NCBI RefSeq assembly: GCF_004801905.1
Contig: NZ_SSSN01000003.1
Span: 1,054,001-1,118,000 of the forward strand
Length of the DNA: 64,000 bases
Source: Orlajensenia flava
GTDB lineage: Bacteria; Actinomycetota; Actinomycetes; Actinomycetales; Microbacteriaceae
Reading direction: 5' to 3'
Positions 1 to 7,563 of this stretch are shown here, piece after piece. Every line of letters starts with the position of its first letter. The first letter of the stretch is position 1. A model generated the notes under the pieces. It did not search any database. It saw nothing but the letters and a program-made list of their open reading frames with translations, and was not told where the DNA came from. A program made the translations under genes and the position numbers.

Positions 1-19
1 GTCCCCGCCGGCTGAGCCT

Positions 20-700
20 CTACTCCTCGAACCGGTAGCCGAGACCCCGCACGGTCACGAGCATCTGCGGCTCCGACGGGGTCCGTTCGATGCGCGACCG
101 GATGCGCTTGATGTGCACGTCGAGCGTCTTGGTGTCGCCGAAGTAGTCGCTGCCCCAGACCCGGTCGATGAGCTGGCCGCGGGTGAGGACGCGCCCGGCG
201 TTCCGGAGCAGGAACTCGAGCAACTCGTATTCCTTGAGGGGCATGGGGGTGTCGACGCCGTCCACGGCGACGGTGTGGCGTTCGACGTCCATGCGCACCG
301 TACCGGCCTCGAGGACGTTGTCCTCGTCCTGACCGGTGTCTACCTGTCGGCGGAGGACGGCCCGGATTCGGGCGAGCAGCTCGCGGGTCGAGTACGGCTT
401 CGTCACGTAGTCGTCCGCTCCGAGCTCGAGGCCGACGACGATGTCGACCTCGGAGTCCTTGGCGGTGAGCATGATGATCGGCACGCCGGAACGCTGCCGG
501 ATCTCACGGCAGACCTCGGTGCCCGAGAGTCCCGGGAGCATGAGGTCGAGGAGGATCAGGTCGCTGCCGACGCGGTCGAACTCCGCCAGGGCGGCAGGTC
601 CATCTGCGGCGATGGTGACGTCGTAGCCCTCGCGTTCCAGTAGGAAGGCCAGCGGCTCGCTGAGCGCGGTCTCGTCCTCGACGAGCAGGATGCGGGTCAT
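20..700 (-). CDS. regX3: Phosphate response regulator RegX3-like (OmpR family)
   Basis: DNA-binding response regulator of 226 aa. The receiver domain is at residues 3-115, with acidic residues E8/D9, phospho-acceptor Asp52 in LLDLMLPG and the conserved Lys in DYVTKPY. A winged-helix Trans_reg_C domain follows, ending in RGLGYRFEE. I start at ATG 700, directly before TRILLVEDE; the open frame continues upstream without homology. The start overlaps the senX3 stop by 4 bp (ATGA), so the two are translationally coupled. The divergent phoU and a PHO-box-like repeat in the intergenic region support the phosphate-responsive SenX3-RegX3 assignment over other OmpR regulators. Confidence 0.93.
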   Translation of the reverse strand: MTRILLVEDETALSEPLAFLLEREGYDVTIAADGPAALAEFDRVGSDLILLDLMLPGLSGTEVCREIRQRSGVPIIMLTAKDSEVDIVVGLELGADDYVTKPYSTRELLARIRAVLRRQVDTGQDEDNVLEAGTVRMDVERHTVAVDGVDTPMPLKEYELLEFLLRNAGRVLTRGQLIDRVWGSDYFGDTKTLDVHIKRIRSRIERTPSEPQMLVTVRGLGYRFEE

Positions 701-1851
701 CGTGATTCCTTTCCGGATGCGGTGCTGCTGGACTCGGCTTCTGGCAGACGGATGGTGAACGTCGATCCGCGGCCCGCCTGGGACCACACGCGAACGTCGC
801 CGCCGTGGTTCTGCACGGCGTGCTTGACGATGCTGAGGCCGAGGCCGGTGCCGCCCGTGTTGCGGGCTCGGGCCTCGTCGACGCGGAAGAAGCGCTCGAA
901 GACGCGCTCGAGATCCTCTTCGGGGATGCCGACGCCCTGGTCGGTGACGGTGATCTCGACCACCCCGGCGTCACTGCGCACTCCGACGCCCACCCGGGTG
1001 CCGGGGAGCGAGTAGTTGATGGCGTTGGACACGAGGTTGTCGATCGCCGTAACCAGCAGCGTCTCATCGCCCCACACCTCGGCCCTGCTCTTGTTGCGTA
1101 CGGCCAGGCCGACCTCGCGCGCCTCGGCGACGACGCGATTCTGGTCGATGGCCGCGGCGACGAGATCGTCGACGCGGAGCAACTCGGGAGTGGCCAGGGC
1201 GTCCTTGGCCTGCAGCCGGGACAGATCGATGATGTCCTGCGTGATGCGGGCCAGCCGCGCGGACTCCTCGCCCAGCCGGCGGGCGAAGCGGCGCACCTGG
1301 AGCGGTTCGTCCGCCGCCATCTCGAGGGCCTCGGCGAGAAGGCCGACAGAGGCGATGGGCGTCTTCAACTCGTGCGAGATGTTCGCGATGAAGTCGCGGC
1401 GAACCTCCTCGAGCCGGAGCGACTCGGTGTGGTCGTCGGCGATCAGCAGCACGTAGCGCGAGCCGAGGCGGGATGCCCGAGCCTCCAGCAGCAGGCTGGC
1501 GTCGCCGAATCGACCGCGCGCGACGGTGAGCGTCTCCTGCTCCGGCTCGCCCGTCGAACGGACGCGAGCGAGGAGGTCGACGACCTCGGGATGCACCAGC
1601 ACGTCGTTGCGTACGAGGCCGAGCGAGATGGCGCGAGCCGAGGCCTTGAGCACGTTGTTGGACGGATCGACCACGAGCGCGGCGGTGTCGAGCGCATCCA
1701 GAACCTGTCCGATGCCGTCGGGGACGCCGGGATTGACCACCGTCGCTGCGTGCTCCCCGCGCCGCGCGGCCACGAGCAGCAGGGCGACGACGCCGGCGCC
1801 GATCACCAGGCCGAGTGCCAGGGAGATCAGCACCAACCAGGTGGAATCCAT
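697..1851 (-). CDS. senX3: Phosphate sensor histidine kinase SenX3-like
   Basis: Membrane sensor kinase of 384 aa, partner of RegX3. One N-terminal transmembrane segment (about 6-29) is followed by a PAS-like region (about 50-140). The HisKA box NISHELKTP carries the phospho-His at residue 160. The HATPase_c domain has N-box DNLVSNAINYS and G-box GGTGLGLSIVKH. With a single TM and no periplasmic loop, it probably senses the Pst/PhoU state rather than phosphate itself, as proposed for the family. Start ATG 1851 (MDSTWLVL) is chosen because the upstream 14 codons look non-coding. It is transcribed away from phoU and shares its promoter region. Confidence 0.93.
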   Translation of the reverse strand: MDSTWLVLISLALGLVIGAGVVALLLVAARRGEHAATVVNPGVPDGIGQVLDALDTAALVVDPSNNVLKASARAISLGLVRNDVLVHPEVVDLLARVRSTGEPEQETLTVARGRFGDASLLLEARASRLGSRYVLLIADDHTESLRLEEVRRDFIANISHELKTPIASVGLLAEALEMAADEPLQVRRFARRLGEESARLARITQDIIDLSRLQAKDALATPELLRVDDLVAAAIDQNRVVAEAREVGLAVRNKSRAEVWGDETLLVTAIDNLVSNAINYSLPGTRVGVGVRSDAGVVEITVTDQGVGIPEEDLERVFERFFRVDEARARNTGGTGLGLSIVKHAVQNHGGDVRVWSQAGRGSTFTIRLPEAESSSTASGKESR

Positions 1852-1923
1852 GGGATCAGAGTAGTGTCTGCATCCGGAGCGGCTCGGCGGCACCGGCCAT
1901 CACGGCCGTCTCCTTCAGTCAAT

Positions 1924-1956
1924 GTTCAAGGTCACGGCACCGGGCGTTAACCTGAC
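1924..1956. promoter_or_regulatory. PHO-box-like 11-bp direct repeats between senX3 and phoU
   Basis: GTTCAAGGTCA at 1924 and GTTAACCTGAC at 1946 are exactly 22 bp apart, with a weaker 11-bp unit between them. Eleven-base direct repeats with a GTTCA/GTTAA core are the form of actinobacterial PHO boxes bound by PhoP/RegX3-type regulators. The same core occurs in front of pstS. It lies between the divergent senX3 and phoU starts and could serve both. Confidence 0.5.
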
Positions 1957-2039
1957 GGCGGCAACATGGCCCGCGGGGCTCGCCCGGGTTCCGATACCCG
2001 CACGCCCGCCGTGCGACGCAGCAGAAATGGGTCACGACA

Positions 2040-2690
2040 GTGCGTGAAGTCTTCCAGGCCGAGCTCCGCGAATTGCAGGACGGACTCGTGCAGATCGCCG
2101 AGCTGGTCGCCTCGTCGATCGACAAGGCGACGCGTGCGTTCAACGAGTCGAACGTCACGCTCGCCGAGGAGACCATCGGAGACGACGACCGCATCGACGG
2201 TCTCGCGCTGAAGCTCGACGAGCTCGCGATCACGATCCTGGCGCGCCAGAACCCGGTCGCACGCGACCTGCGCATCGTCGTGAGCGCGCTGCGCATCAGC
2301 GCCTCGCTCGAGCGAATGGGAGATATGGCGGCGCACATCGCGCAGCTCGCGCGGTACCGGTTCCCCGACAAGGTGGTGCCGAAGAGCCTGCGTCCGACGT
2401 TCGCCGAGATGGGCAGGCTCGATGTCGAGATCGCGCACATGCTCGCCGAGCTTCTTCGCACGCAGGATGTGGAACTCGCCGAGACGATCCGCAACGAGGA
2501 CGACAAGGTCGACGCGCTCCACCTGGCCGTGTTCGACAAGGTGCTCGGTGAGACCTGGAAGGGCGGCACCGTCGACACGGTCGACGCCACCCTCGCCAGC
2601 CGCTACCACGAGCGGTTCGCCGACCACGCCGTCTCGATCTCCAAGAAGGTGCAGTACCTGGCCACCGGCGACTGGGTGCCGGAGAGCTAG
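2040..2690 (+). CDS. phoU: Phosphate transport system regulator PhoU
   Basis: Cytoplasmic PhoU of 216 aa, the usual length, with two tandem three-helix PhoU domains (about 14-100 and 117-205). Metal-binding-type acidic clusters are seen in [13 protein letters not shown] and [14 protein letters not shown]. PhoU connects the PstSCAB importer with the SenX3 kinase and keeps signalling low when phosphate is plentiful. GTG start at 2040. It diverges from senX3 across the PHO-box-like element. Its stop codon overlaps the gpmA stop on the other strand through a shared CTAG. Confidence 0.93.
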   Translation: MREVFQAELRELQDGLVQIAELVASSIDKATRAFNESNVTLAEETIGDDDRIDGLALKLDELAITILARQNPVARDLRIVVSALRISASLERMGDMAAHIAQLARYRFPDKVVPKSLRPTFAEMGRLDVEIAHMLAELLRTQDVELAETIRNEDDKVDALHLAVFDKVLGETWKGGTVDTVDATLASRYHERFADHAVSISKKVQYLATGDWVPES

Positions 2691-3442
2691 CTCTTCTTGC
2701 CCTGGTTGGCCACTGCGGCCGCGCCGGCAGCTGCCGCCTCGGGGTCGAGGTACACCGCGGGCTCGGTGGGCATCAGGTCGTCGCCCAGCTTGTAGACCAG
2801 CGGGATGCCCGTCGGGATGTTCAGTTCGGCGATGTCGTCGTCGCTGATGCCGTCGAGGTGCTTGACGAGCGCGCGCAGCGAGTTGCCGTGCGCGGTGACG
2901 AGGACGACCTTCCCGTCGCGCAGGTCGGCCGAGATGTCGGACTCCCAGTAGGGCAGCATGCGCGCGATGACGTCCTTGAGGCACTCCGTCCTCGGGAGTT
3001 CGGCATCCGTCAGGTTCGCGTAGCGCGGGTCCCCGACCTGGGAGTACTCGGCGTCGTCCTCGAGCGGGGGCGGGGGGACATCGAACGAGCGCCGCCACAG
3101 CATGAACTGCTCCTGGCCGTACTTCTCGAGCGTCTCCGCCTTGTCCAGCCCCTGCAGGGCGCCGTAGTGGCGTTCGTTCAGCCGCCAGCTGCGCCGCACG
3201 TCGATCCACAGCCGGTCGGCCTCCTCCAGCGCGATGTCGGCGGTCTGGATGGCGCGGGTGAGAACGGAGGTGTGGAGCACGTCGGGTAGCAGGCCGGACT
3301 CGGCGAGGAGCTCGCCGGCACGTTTCGCCTCGGCGCGGCCCTGATCGGACAGCCGCACGTCGACCCATCCGGTGAAGAGGTTCTTCTGGTTCCAGTCGCT
3401 GTTCCCGTGACGGAGCAGGATGAGGGAGTGAGGCGCAGTCAT
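2687..3442 (-). CDS. gpmA: 2,3-bisphosphoglycerate-dependent phosphoglycerate mutase
   Basis: Glycolytic/gluconeogenic interconversion of 3- and 2-phosphoglycerate; 251 aa, normal for dPGM. The catalytic phospho-His motif is [10 protein letters not shown] (residues 9-18). [15 protein letters not shown] follows, and the second His is in [12 protein letters not shown]. The C-terminal tail is Ala-rich. It stands alone and is convergent with phoU. Start ATG 3442 precedes [12 protein letters not shown]. It is adjacent to phosphate genes but has no sign of shared control. Confidence 0.95.
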   Translation of the reverse strand: MTAPHSLILLRHGNSDWNQKNLFTGWVDVRLSDQGRAEAKRAGELLAESGLLPDVLHTSVLTRAIQTADIALEEADRLWIDVRRSWRLNERHYGALQGLDKAETLEKYGQEQFMLWRRSFDVPPPPLEDDAEYSQVGDPRYANLTDAELPRTECLKDVIARMLPYWESDISADLRDGKVVLVTAHGNSLRALVKHLDGISDDDIAELNIPTGIPLVYKLGDDLMPTEPAVYLDPEAAAAGAAAVANQGKKS

Positions 3443-3474
3443 GCCTCCAACCTAGCGCTCCCGAGCATCGCGCC

Positions 3475-4545
3475 TCAGGCTGCCGGAAGCAGCGCTCGAG
3501 CCTCGTCGGCGGGCAGGCCCGTCGCGACGAGCGCATCGACCAGATAGGGCCGCACGCCCTGCACGAGGTTGCGGTCGGCGAAGTCGGCGTCCGGGAGCAT
3601 GGCGACCGGGTCGAGGTGGCGGGCGAGCTCCGCGAAGGACTGGCGGGCGACCGGCTGCTGGGCGACATCCGTCAGCGAATCCCTGAGCAACGACACGCAC
3701 AGCGCCATGCGATCGAACAGGTCGGCGGCCGCCGGCCGCTCGTCGCCGTCACGCACGACGTAGAGCGCACGCCGCGCGATCACGCGCAGGCTGCGGGTGC
3801 ACAAGTCGAGCGAGTCGACCATGGTGGCCTGGCGCGCGAGGTCGAATCGACTGCGGCGCAAGAACGGCGAGAGCCGCACGATCGCGAGTCCGGACTCGAC
3901 GGATGCCTTCCAGTCCGCACTCACCGGGTCGAGCGAGCGTGCACGTGCCAGAGCGCCCGCTGCGATCTCCCCCGATCCCGTGCGTGCCGAATCGGCGAGC
4001 TCCCGGAGAACGCGTTCGTGCGAGCCGATCAGGCGGCGACCCGCTCGAGTGGCGGCCCGACGGGGATCCCTCGGAATCAGCGCCGTCGCCAACAGCGCGA
4101 ACACGCCGCCGATGAGAGCGTCGATGGTGCGCGTGAACGGTCCGCCCGCGGGGATCGGAGAGAGCATGACGAGCGAGCACTGCACCGCAGCCGCGACGGC
4201 GAAGGAGGCAGCGGGCGAGAGGAAGCGGGCGATGAGCATGGTGGCCGCCAGCGCTATCGCGTACTGCACCACCCCCGCACCGAAGCCCAGCAACAGCACC
4301 TCGGCGAGGGCGATGCCGAGCGTCATTCCCAGAACGGTCTCCAGCACCCGGACGGGCCGGGCGTCGCGCACGAACCCGAGGGCCGAGATGGCGACGATCG
4401 CCGCGAGGAGCGGGGAGGCGTGCCCGACCACGAAGTAGGCGAACGACCACGCCGCGATGGCCGTCACCGTGATCTGGAGCACGGCGGGCAGGCTGTCAAC
4501 CAGCCGGCGCCCGGCCGACGCCGCGTCGAGGCGGCGGAAGATCAC
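3475..4545 (-). CDS. FUSC-family integral membrane protein
   Basis: Membrane protein of 356 aa. An N-terminal block of about six hydrophobic segments (residues 20-155) matches the FUSC/aromatic-acid exporter type (YccS/AaeB-like). It includes the typical ALIGGVFALLATALIPRDPRR end of the membrane block. A soluble, mostly helical, Arg-rich C-terminal half follows. The substrate is not predictable; the family contains efflux proteins. The start overlaps the stop of the upstream YgfZ-like gene by 4 bp (ATGA), so the two are co-translated, though no functional link is evident. Confidence 0.75.
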   Translation of the reverse strand: MIFRRLDAASAGRRLVDSLPAVLQITVTAIAAWSFAYFVVGHASPLLAAIVAISALGFVRDARPVRVLETVLGMTLGIALAEVLLLGFGAGVVQYAIALAATMLIARFLSPAASFAVAAAVQCSLVMLSPIPAGGPFTRTIDALIGGVFALLATALIPRDPRRAATRAGRRLIGSHERVLRELADSARTGSGEIAAGALARARSLDPVSADWKASVESGLAIVRLSPFLRRSRFDLARQATMVDSLDLCTRSLRVIARRALYVVRDGDERPAAADLFDRMALCVSLLRDSLTDVAQQPVARQSFAELARHLDPVAMLPDADFADRNLVQGVRPYLVDALVATGLPADEARALLPAA

Positions 4546-5690
4546 CGACGAACGCCGAGGCGTGGCAGCCGCGGAATGCCGGCGGTCGCCCCGGCCTCGG
4601 GCGGAACGACGACGACCTGCGCTGCGGCGACGGTCTCGCCGGTCTCGGCCGTGCGGACCTCGAGCGGTGCGTCAGCGGGGACGCCGCGACGGATGACCGC
4701 GAGCGCGATCGGCCCGAGCTCATGGTGGATGGCGCTCGAGGTGACCGAACCGCACACCCGCCACCCCGCCTCGGACTCGGGTCGCGTGCGCTCGGCGAGC
4801 ACCTCGTCTCCGTGGGCCGGAAGCACGGTGTCGGATCCGTCCAGGTGCAGCATGACCATCCGGCGGGGCGGGTGGCCCAGGTTGTGCACCTTGGCCACCG
4901 TCTCCTGACCGCGATAGCAGCCCTTGTCGAGGTGCACGGCGGTGCGCAGCCAGTCGAACTCGTGCGGGATGGCCTTCTCGTCGCCCTCGGTGCTCAGCCG
5001 CGGCCGCCAGGCGGCGATGCGCAGGGCCTCGAGTGCGAGAATTCCCGCTGCGGTCCGGCGGCCGTCGGCGACCTCGGCCGCCAGCTGCGTCAAGCGTTCT
5101 CGCGTGACGATGGCCAGGCTGAGGGCCCAGTCGGCGGCCGGGTGGTCATCGGGGATGGCGTACTGCCATCCGCCTCGGACGCCCTGCGCCCACGGGTCGC
5201 TCCAGACCAGCGGAACTTCACCCTCGACCACCGCGCCGACGCTGGACGCGTCAGCCGCCATGGTTCCGATGACGGCGAGGTCGACGCTGCGGTCGGCCAA
5301 CTCCACGCGCAGCATGAAGCGCATGCGGCCGAGCCAGGCGTGCAGGGCAGGCGACTCGGCCCCCTCGGTCACGAGCCACGTCGTCGCGCCGTCGTCGAGC
5401 ACGCGGACGTCGAATTCGATGTGACCGTTGGGGTCGAGGAAGAGCGTCTCGGCGCTCTCGCCCGGCGCGAGCCGATCGAGCTTCTGGCTGGCGAGCGAGT
5501 TGAGCCAGCTGAGGCGGTCGGGGCCGGCGACGGAGAGGATGCCGTAGGTCGAGAGGTCGACGATCGCCGAGCCGTCCTCGAGTCGGCGCTGCTCGACCAG
5601 CGGATTGCCGTAGTGGGCGACCAGCCCCTCGTCGATGCCGCCGGCGGCCACGGCGCCCGGCAGGCTCAGGAACGGGGATGTCAGCATCAT
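4542..5690 (-). CDS. ygfZ: Folate-binding YgfZ/GcvT-like protein
   Basis: GcvT-fold protein of 382 aa that uses folate to help assemble or repair Fe-S enzymes. The family signature KGCYRGQETVAKVHNLG is present with the conserved Cys. The N-terminal half DRLSWLNSLASQKLDRL is typical. The long frame continues upstream, but the real start is ATG 5690 (MMLTSPFL). That ATG overlaps the stop of the nitrobindin-like gene by 4 bp. It is the middle gene of a tightly coupled set: nitrobindin-like, ygfZ, FUSC. Confidence 0.88.
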   Translation of the reverse strand: MMLTSPFLSLPGAVAAGGIDEGLVAHYGNPLVEQRRLEDGSAIVDLSTYGILSVAGPDRLSWLNSLASQKLDRLAPGESAETLFLDPNGHIEFDVRVLDDGATTWLVTEGAESPALHAWLGRMRFMLRVELADRSVDLAVIGTMAADASSVGAVVEGEVPLVWSDPWAQGVRGGWQYAIPDDHPAADWALSLAIVTRERLTQLAAEVADGRRTAAGILALEALRIAAWRPRLSTEGDEKAIPHEFDWLRTAVHLDKGCYRGQETVAKVHNLGHPPRRMVMLHLDGSDTVLPAHGDEVLAERTRPESEAGWRVCGSVTSSAIHHELGPIALAVIRRGVPADAPLEVRTAETGETVAAAQVVVVPPEAGATAGIPRLPRLGVRR

Positions 5691-6295
5691 TCGACCTTCG
5701 CCAGTCGTGCGGAGGCGTGCGTGCGCAGCTCCTGGCCGAGAGCAGCGATGTCCCACGCCCAGAGCAGGTGGGAATCGACGAGGCCGTACAGGCGCGTCGC
5801 GGCCGCATAGGGCTTGGCGCCCTGCGTGCGCATCACGGCATCCGTGGCCAGGTCGACGCGCGGACCCTTCACCTGACCGAGATAGAGCTCGGACACTCCG
5901 TCCGGGTGAACCAGCGAGACCTCGATGTCGAACCCGCCTGCGCCGTTCCGGAGCGTCTCGACGGCGGCCGGATTGGTGAACGGGCGGGTGCCGGTCGCGG
6001 GAAGCATCCCCGGGCCCGCGTCGCCGTCGCCCAGGGGCCGGCTGATGCGCCAGTAGCCCATCTCGTCGACCAGCGGAGTGGTCTCCGTGTCGGGATCGAC
6101 GGGGAACAACCACGTTGACGAGGTGTAGTTCAGGTGCGACAGGCCGTCGTGGCTGAAGCTGATGCGCTGGCCGAACTCGTGGGTGACGGAGTCATCGCCG
6201 ATGACGTAGTCGATGACTCCCGAGCCCTCCCAGACGCCGAGCAGCCAGGACAGCGGCACGAGCTCGGCCGGAAGGTCGACGGGAAGCTCGATCAT
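5687..6295 (-). CDS. Nitrobindin-like heme-binding beta-barrel protein (FABP/DUF1794)
   Basis: Cytoplasmic protein of 202 aa from the actinobacterial 'FABP-like' family. The signature GVWEGSG (residues 20-26) matches the GxWxGxG motif of the nitrobindin/THAP4 barrel. Related proteins bind ferric heme and detoxify peroxynitrite. A His near residue 158-160 would be a candidate axial ligand, but I cannot confirm it. ATGA overlap with the downstream ygfZ start. Start ATG 6295 gives MIELPVDLPAEL, usual for the family. Confidence 0.82.
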   Translation of the reverse strand: MIELPVDLPAELVPLSWLLGVWEGSGVIDYVIGDDSVTHEFGQRISFSHDGLSHLNYTSSTWLFPVDPDTETTPLVDEMGYWRISRPLGDGDAGPGMLPATGTRPFTNPAAVETLRNGAGGFDIEVSLVHPDGVSELYLGQVKGPRVDLATDAVMRTQGAKPYAAATRLYGLVDSHLLWAWDIAALGQELRTHASARLAKVE

Positions 6296-6301
6296 CGTCG
6301 G

Positions 6302-6409
6302 TTACCGCTGCCCCCGGAAGAGCTTGTAGACGACGACGGCCGACGTCCACGCGATAGCGAGGCTCGCGAGCCCGAGGAGCCCGAGGTAGAACAGTTCAAG
6401 AGCGGCCAT
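6302..6409 (-). CDS. 35-aa single-span membrane micropeptide
   Basis: A short reading frame directly upstream of the nitrobindin-like gene. It runs from ATG 6409 to TAA at 6302 and translates as MAALELFYLGLLGL, then a hydrophobic Ala/Ile/Val stretch and the basic tail KLFRGQR. One transmembrane helix with a positive cytoplasmic end is predicted. The 6-bp gap to the next start suggests co-transcription with that operon. No known function. The hydrophobic pattern, a proper start and stop and the exact fit between genes argue that it is real. Confidence 0.6.
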   Translation of the reverse strand: MAALELFYLGLLGLASLAIAWTSAVVVYKLFRGQR

Positions 6410-6430
6410 GATGCCAGTTTAGGGCACGCC

Positions 6431-6715
6431 TCAGAGCGTGATCGCGATGACGATGGCACCGATCGCGCTCACCACGACCGCGCCGACGATGGACAGGGTG
6501 ACCCGATCGACGAATCCGTCGCGTCGACGCGTCGCCAGTTGGATGCAGAAGGCGATCAGCGTGCAGATCGCGAGCGAGAGGGCGAGGCCTCCGAAGCGCT
6601 CCGACGGGGCGAGGACGGTGCCGGAGACGACCGCCCCGACGGCGGCGAGCAACCAGACGGGCACGACGCTCGCGAGCGTGAGCGTTCGCGTCATGGGTGA
6701 TTCGACATCCGTCAT
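6431..6715 (-). CDS. Small integral membrane protein, unknown function
   Basis: A 94-aa protein with three predicted membrane segments (about 14-34, 42-62 and 72-92) and a short basic loop ATRRRDGFVDR. No enzymatic motif. The start could be ATG 6715 (MTDVESPM) or ATG 6694 (MTRTLTLA); the first gives a polar leader typical of such proteins. It is first in the leftward set with the micropeptide, nitrobindin-like, ygfZ and FUSC genes, and it diverges from glnR. I do not recognise the family. Confidence 0.65.
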   Translation of the reverse strand: MTDVESPMTRTLTLASVVPVWLLAAVGAVVSGTVLAPSERFGGLALSLAICTLIAFCIQLATRRRDGFVDRVTLSIVGAVVVSAIGAIVIAITL

Positions 6716-6724
6716 GAACCCATT

Positions 6725-6740
6725 GTGACGGGTCTGTGAC
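6725..6740. promoter_or_regulatory. GlnR-box-like site upstream of glnR
   Basis: GTGAC-GGGTCT-GTGAC: two GTGAC blocks 11 bp apart, matching the gTnAc-n6-GnnAc layout of actinobacterial GlnR boxes. It lies about 90 bp before the glnR start and just outside the divergent membrane-protein gene. Autoregulation is possible. The second half differs from the ideal GaAAC, so this is tentative. Confidence 0.35.
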
Positions 6741-6831
6741 GCTTCGACGACGCGTGGGGGACGCCAGATGTCGTTCAGGTGTCGAGGAGTGTTCCCGTAG
6801 GATGGCGCTACGAACGAGCTGGAGGATGCGC

Positions 6832-7512
6832 GTGGCGCAGTTGTTGATCCTGACGTCGGCAGTCAACAATGAAGTTCTCCCCGCCCTCGGCCTGCTGAGC
6901 CACCGGGTCCGACAGATTCCCGCGGACCCGCAGCAGCTCGTCACGGCGCCCGATTCCGATGCCATCGTTGTCGACGCTCGCGTCAACCTGGCCAGCGCCA
7001 AGGCCCTCTGCCAGATCCTGCGGACCACCGGCATCTCCGTTCCCCTACTTCTCGTGCTCACCGAGGGAGGCATGAGCGGCGTCAGCCCCGACTGGGGAGT
7101 CGACGACATCATGCTCGAGACGGCCGGTCCGGCCGAGGTGGAGGCCCGCATCCGTCTCGCCCTGGGTCGGGTCGCTCCCGAGACCAACAGCCGCATCCAG
7201 ACCTCGGGCGTCGTCATCGATGAGGCCAGCTACTCCGCCAAGGTGCGCGGCAAGCCGCTCGACCTCACGTTCAAGGAGTTCGAGCTTCTGCGCTTCCTCG
7301 CGACGCATCCATCGAGGGTGTTCACGCGGGAGCAGCTGCTCAGCGAGGTCTGGGGTTACGACTACTTCGGCGGCACGCGCACCGTCGACGTGCACGTGCG
7401 GCGTCTGCGGGCCAAGCTCGGCGACCTGGAGAGCCTCATCGGCACGGTTCGGAACGTCGGCTACCGCTTCAATGTGCACGAGGAGGACGAGGAGCCGGCT
7501 CCCACCCGGTGA
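6832..7512 (+). CDS. glnR: Orphan OmpR-type response regulator, GlnR-like
   Basis: A 226-aa transcription factor. The N-terminal receiver is atypical: it lacks the acidic pair of true receivers but keeps an Asp in IVVDARVNL and the family hallmark [19 protein letters not shown]. The winged helix [14 protein letters not shown]...VRNVGYRF is canonical. This is the GlnR pattern, the orphan nitrogen regulator whose receiver works without phosphorylation. I start at GTG 6832 (VAQLLILTS): GGAGG at 6821-6825 is ideally spaced for it but too close to ATG 6826. No kinase is adjacent. Neighbouring ppk1 and pst genes resemble the mycobacterial glnR setting. Confidence 0.8.
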   Translation: MAQLLILTSAVNNEVLPALGLLSHRVRQIPADPQQLVTAPDSDAIVVDARVNLASAKALCQILRTTGISVPLLLVLTEGGMSGVSPDWGVDDIMLETAGPAEVEARIRLALGRVAPETNSRIQTSGVVIDEASYSAKVRGKPLDLTFKEFELLRFLATHPSRVFTREQLLSEVWGYDYFGGTRTVDVHVRRLRAKLGDLESLIGTVRNVGYRFNVHEEDEEPAPTR

Positions 7513-7525
7513 GCGCCGTCATCCG

Positions 7526-7541
7526 GTAACCCGAGCGTCAC
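7526..7541. promoter_or_regulatory. Possible second GlnR-box-like site in front of ppk1
   Basis: GTAAC-CCGAGC-GTCAC in the short gap between glnR and ppk1 again has the GTnAC-n6-GnnAC spacing. It is also an imperfect inverted repeat (GGTAAC/GTCACC). Only two half-sites match, so this is weak on its own. Confidence 0.25.
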
Positions 7542-7563
7542 CTCGTGATGCCAAGATGGGTGG

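Noticed and set aside
805..1950. Plus-strand frame of 381 codons over senX3
   Set aside because: Shadow of the kinase gene, which has complete HisKA and HATPase motifs on the minus strand.
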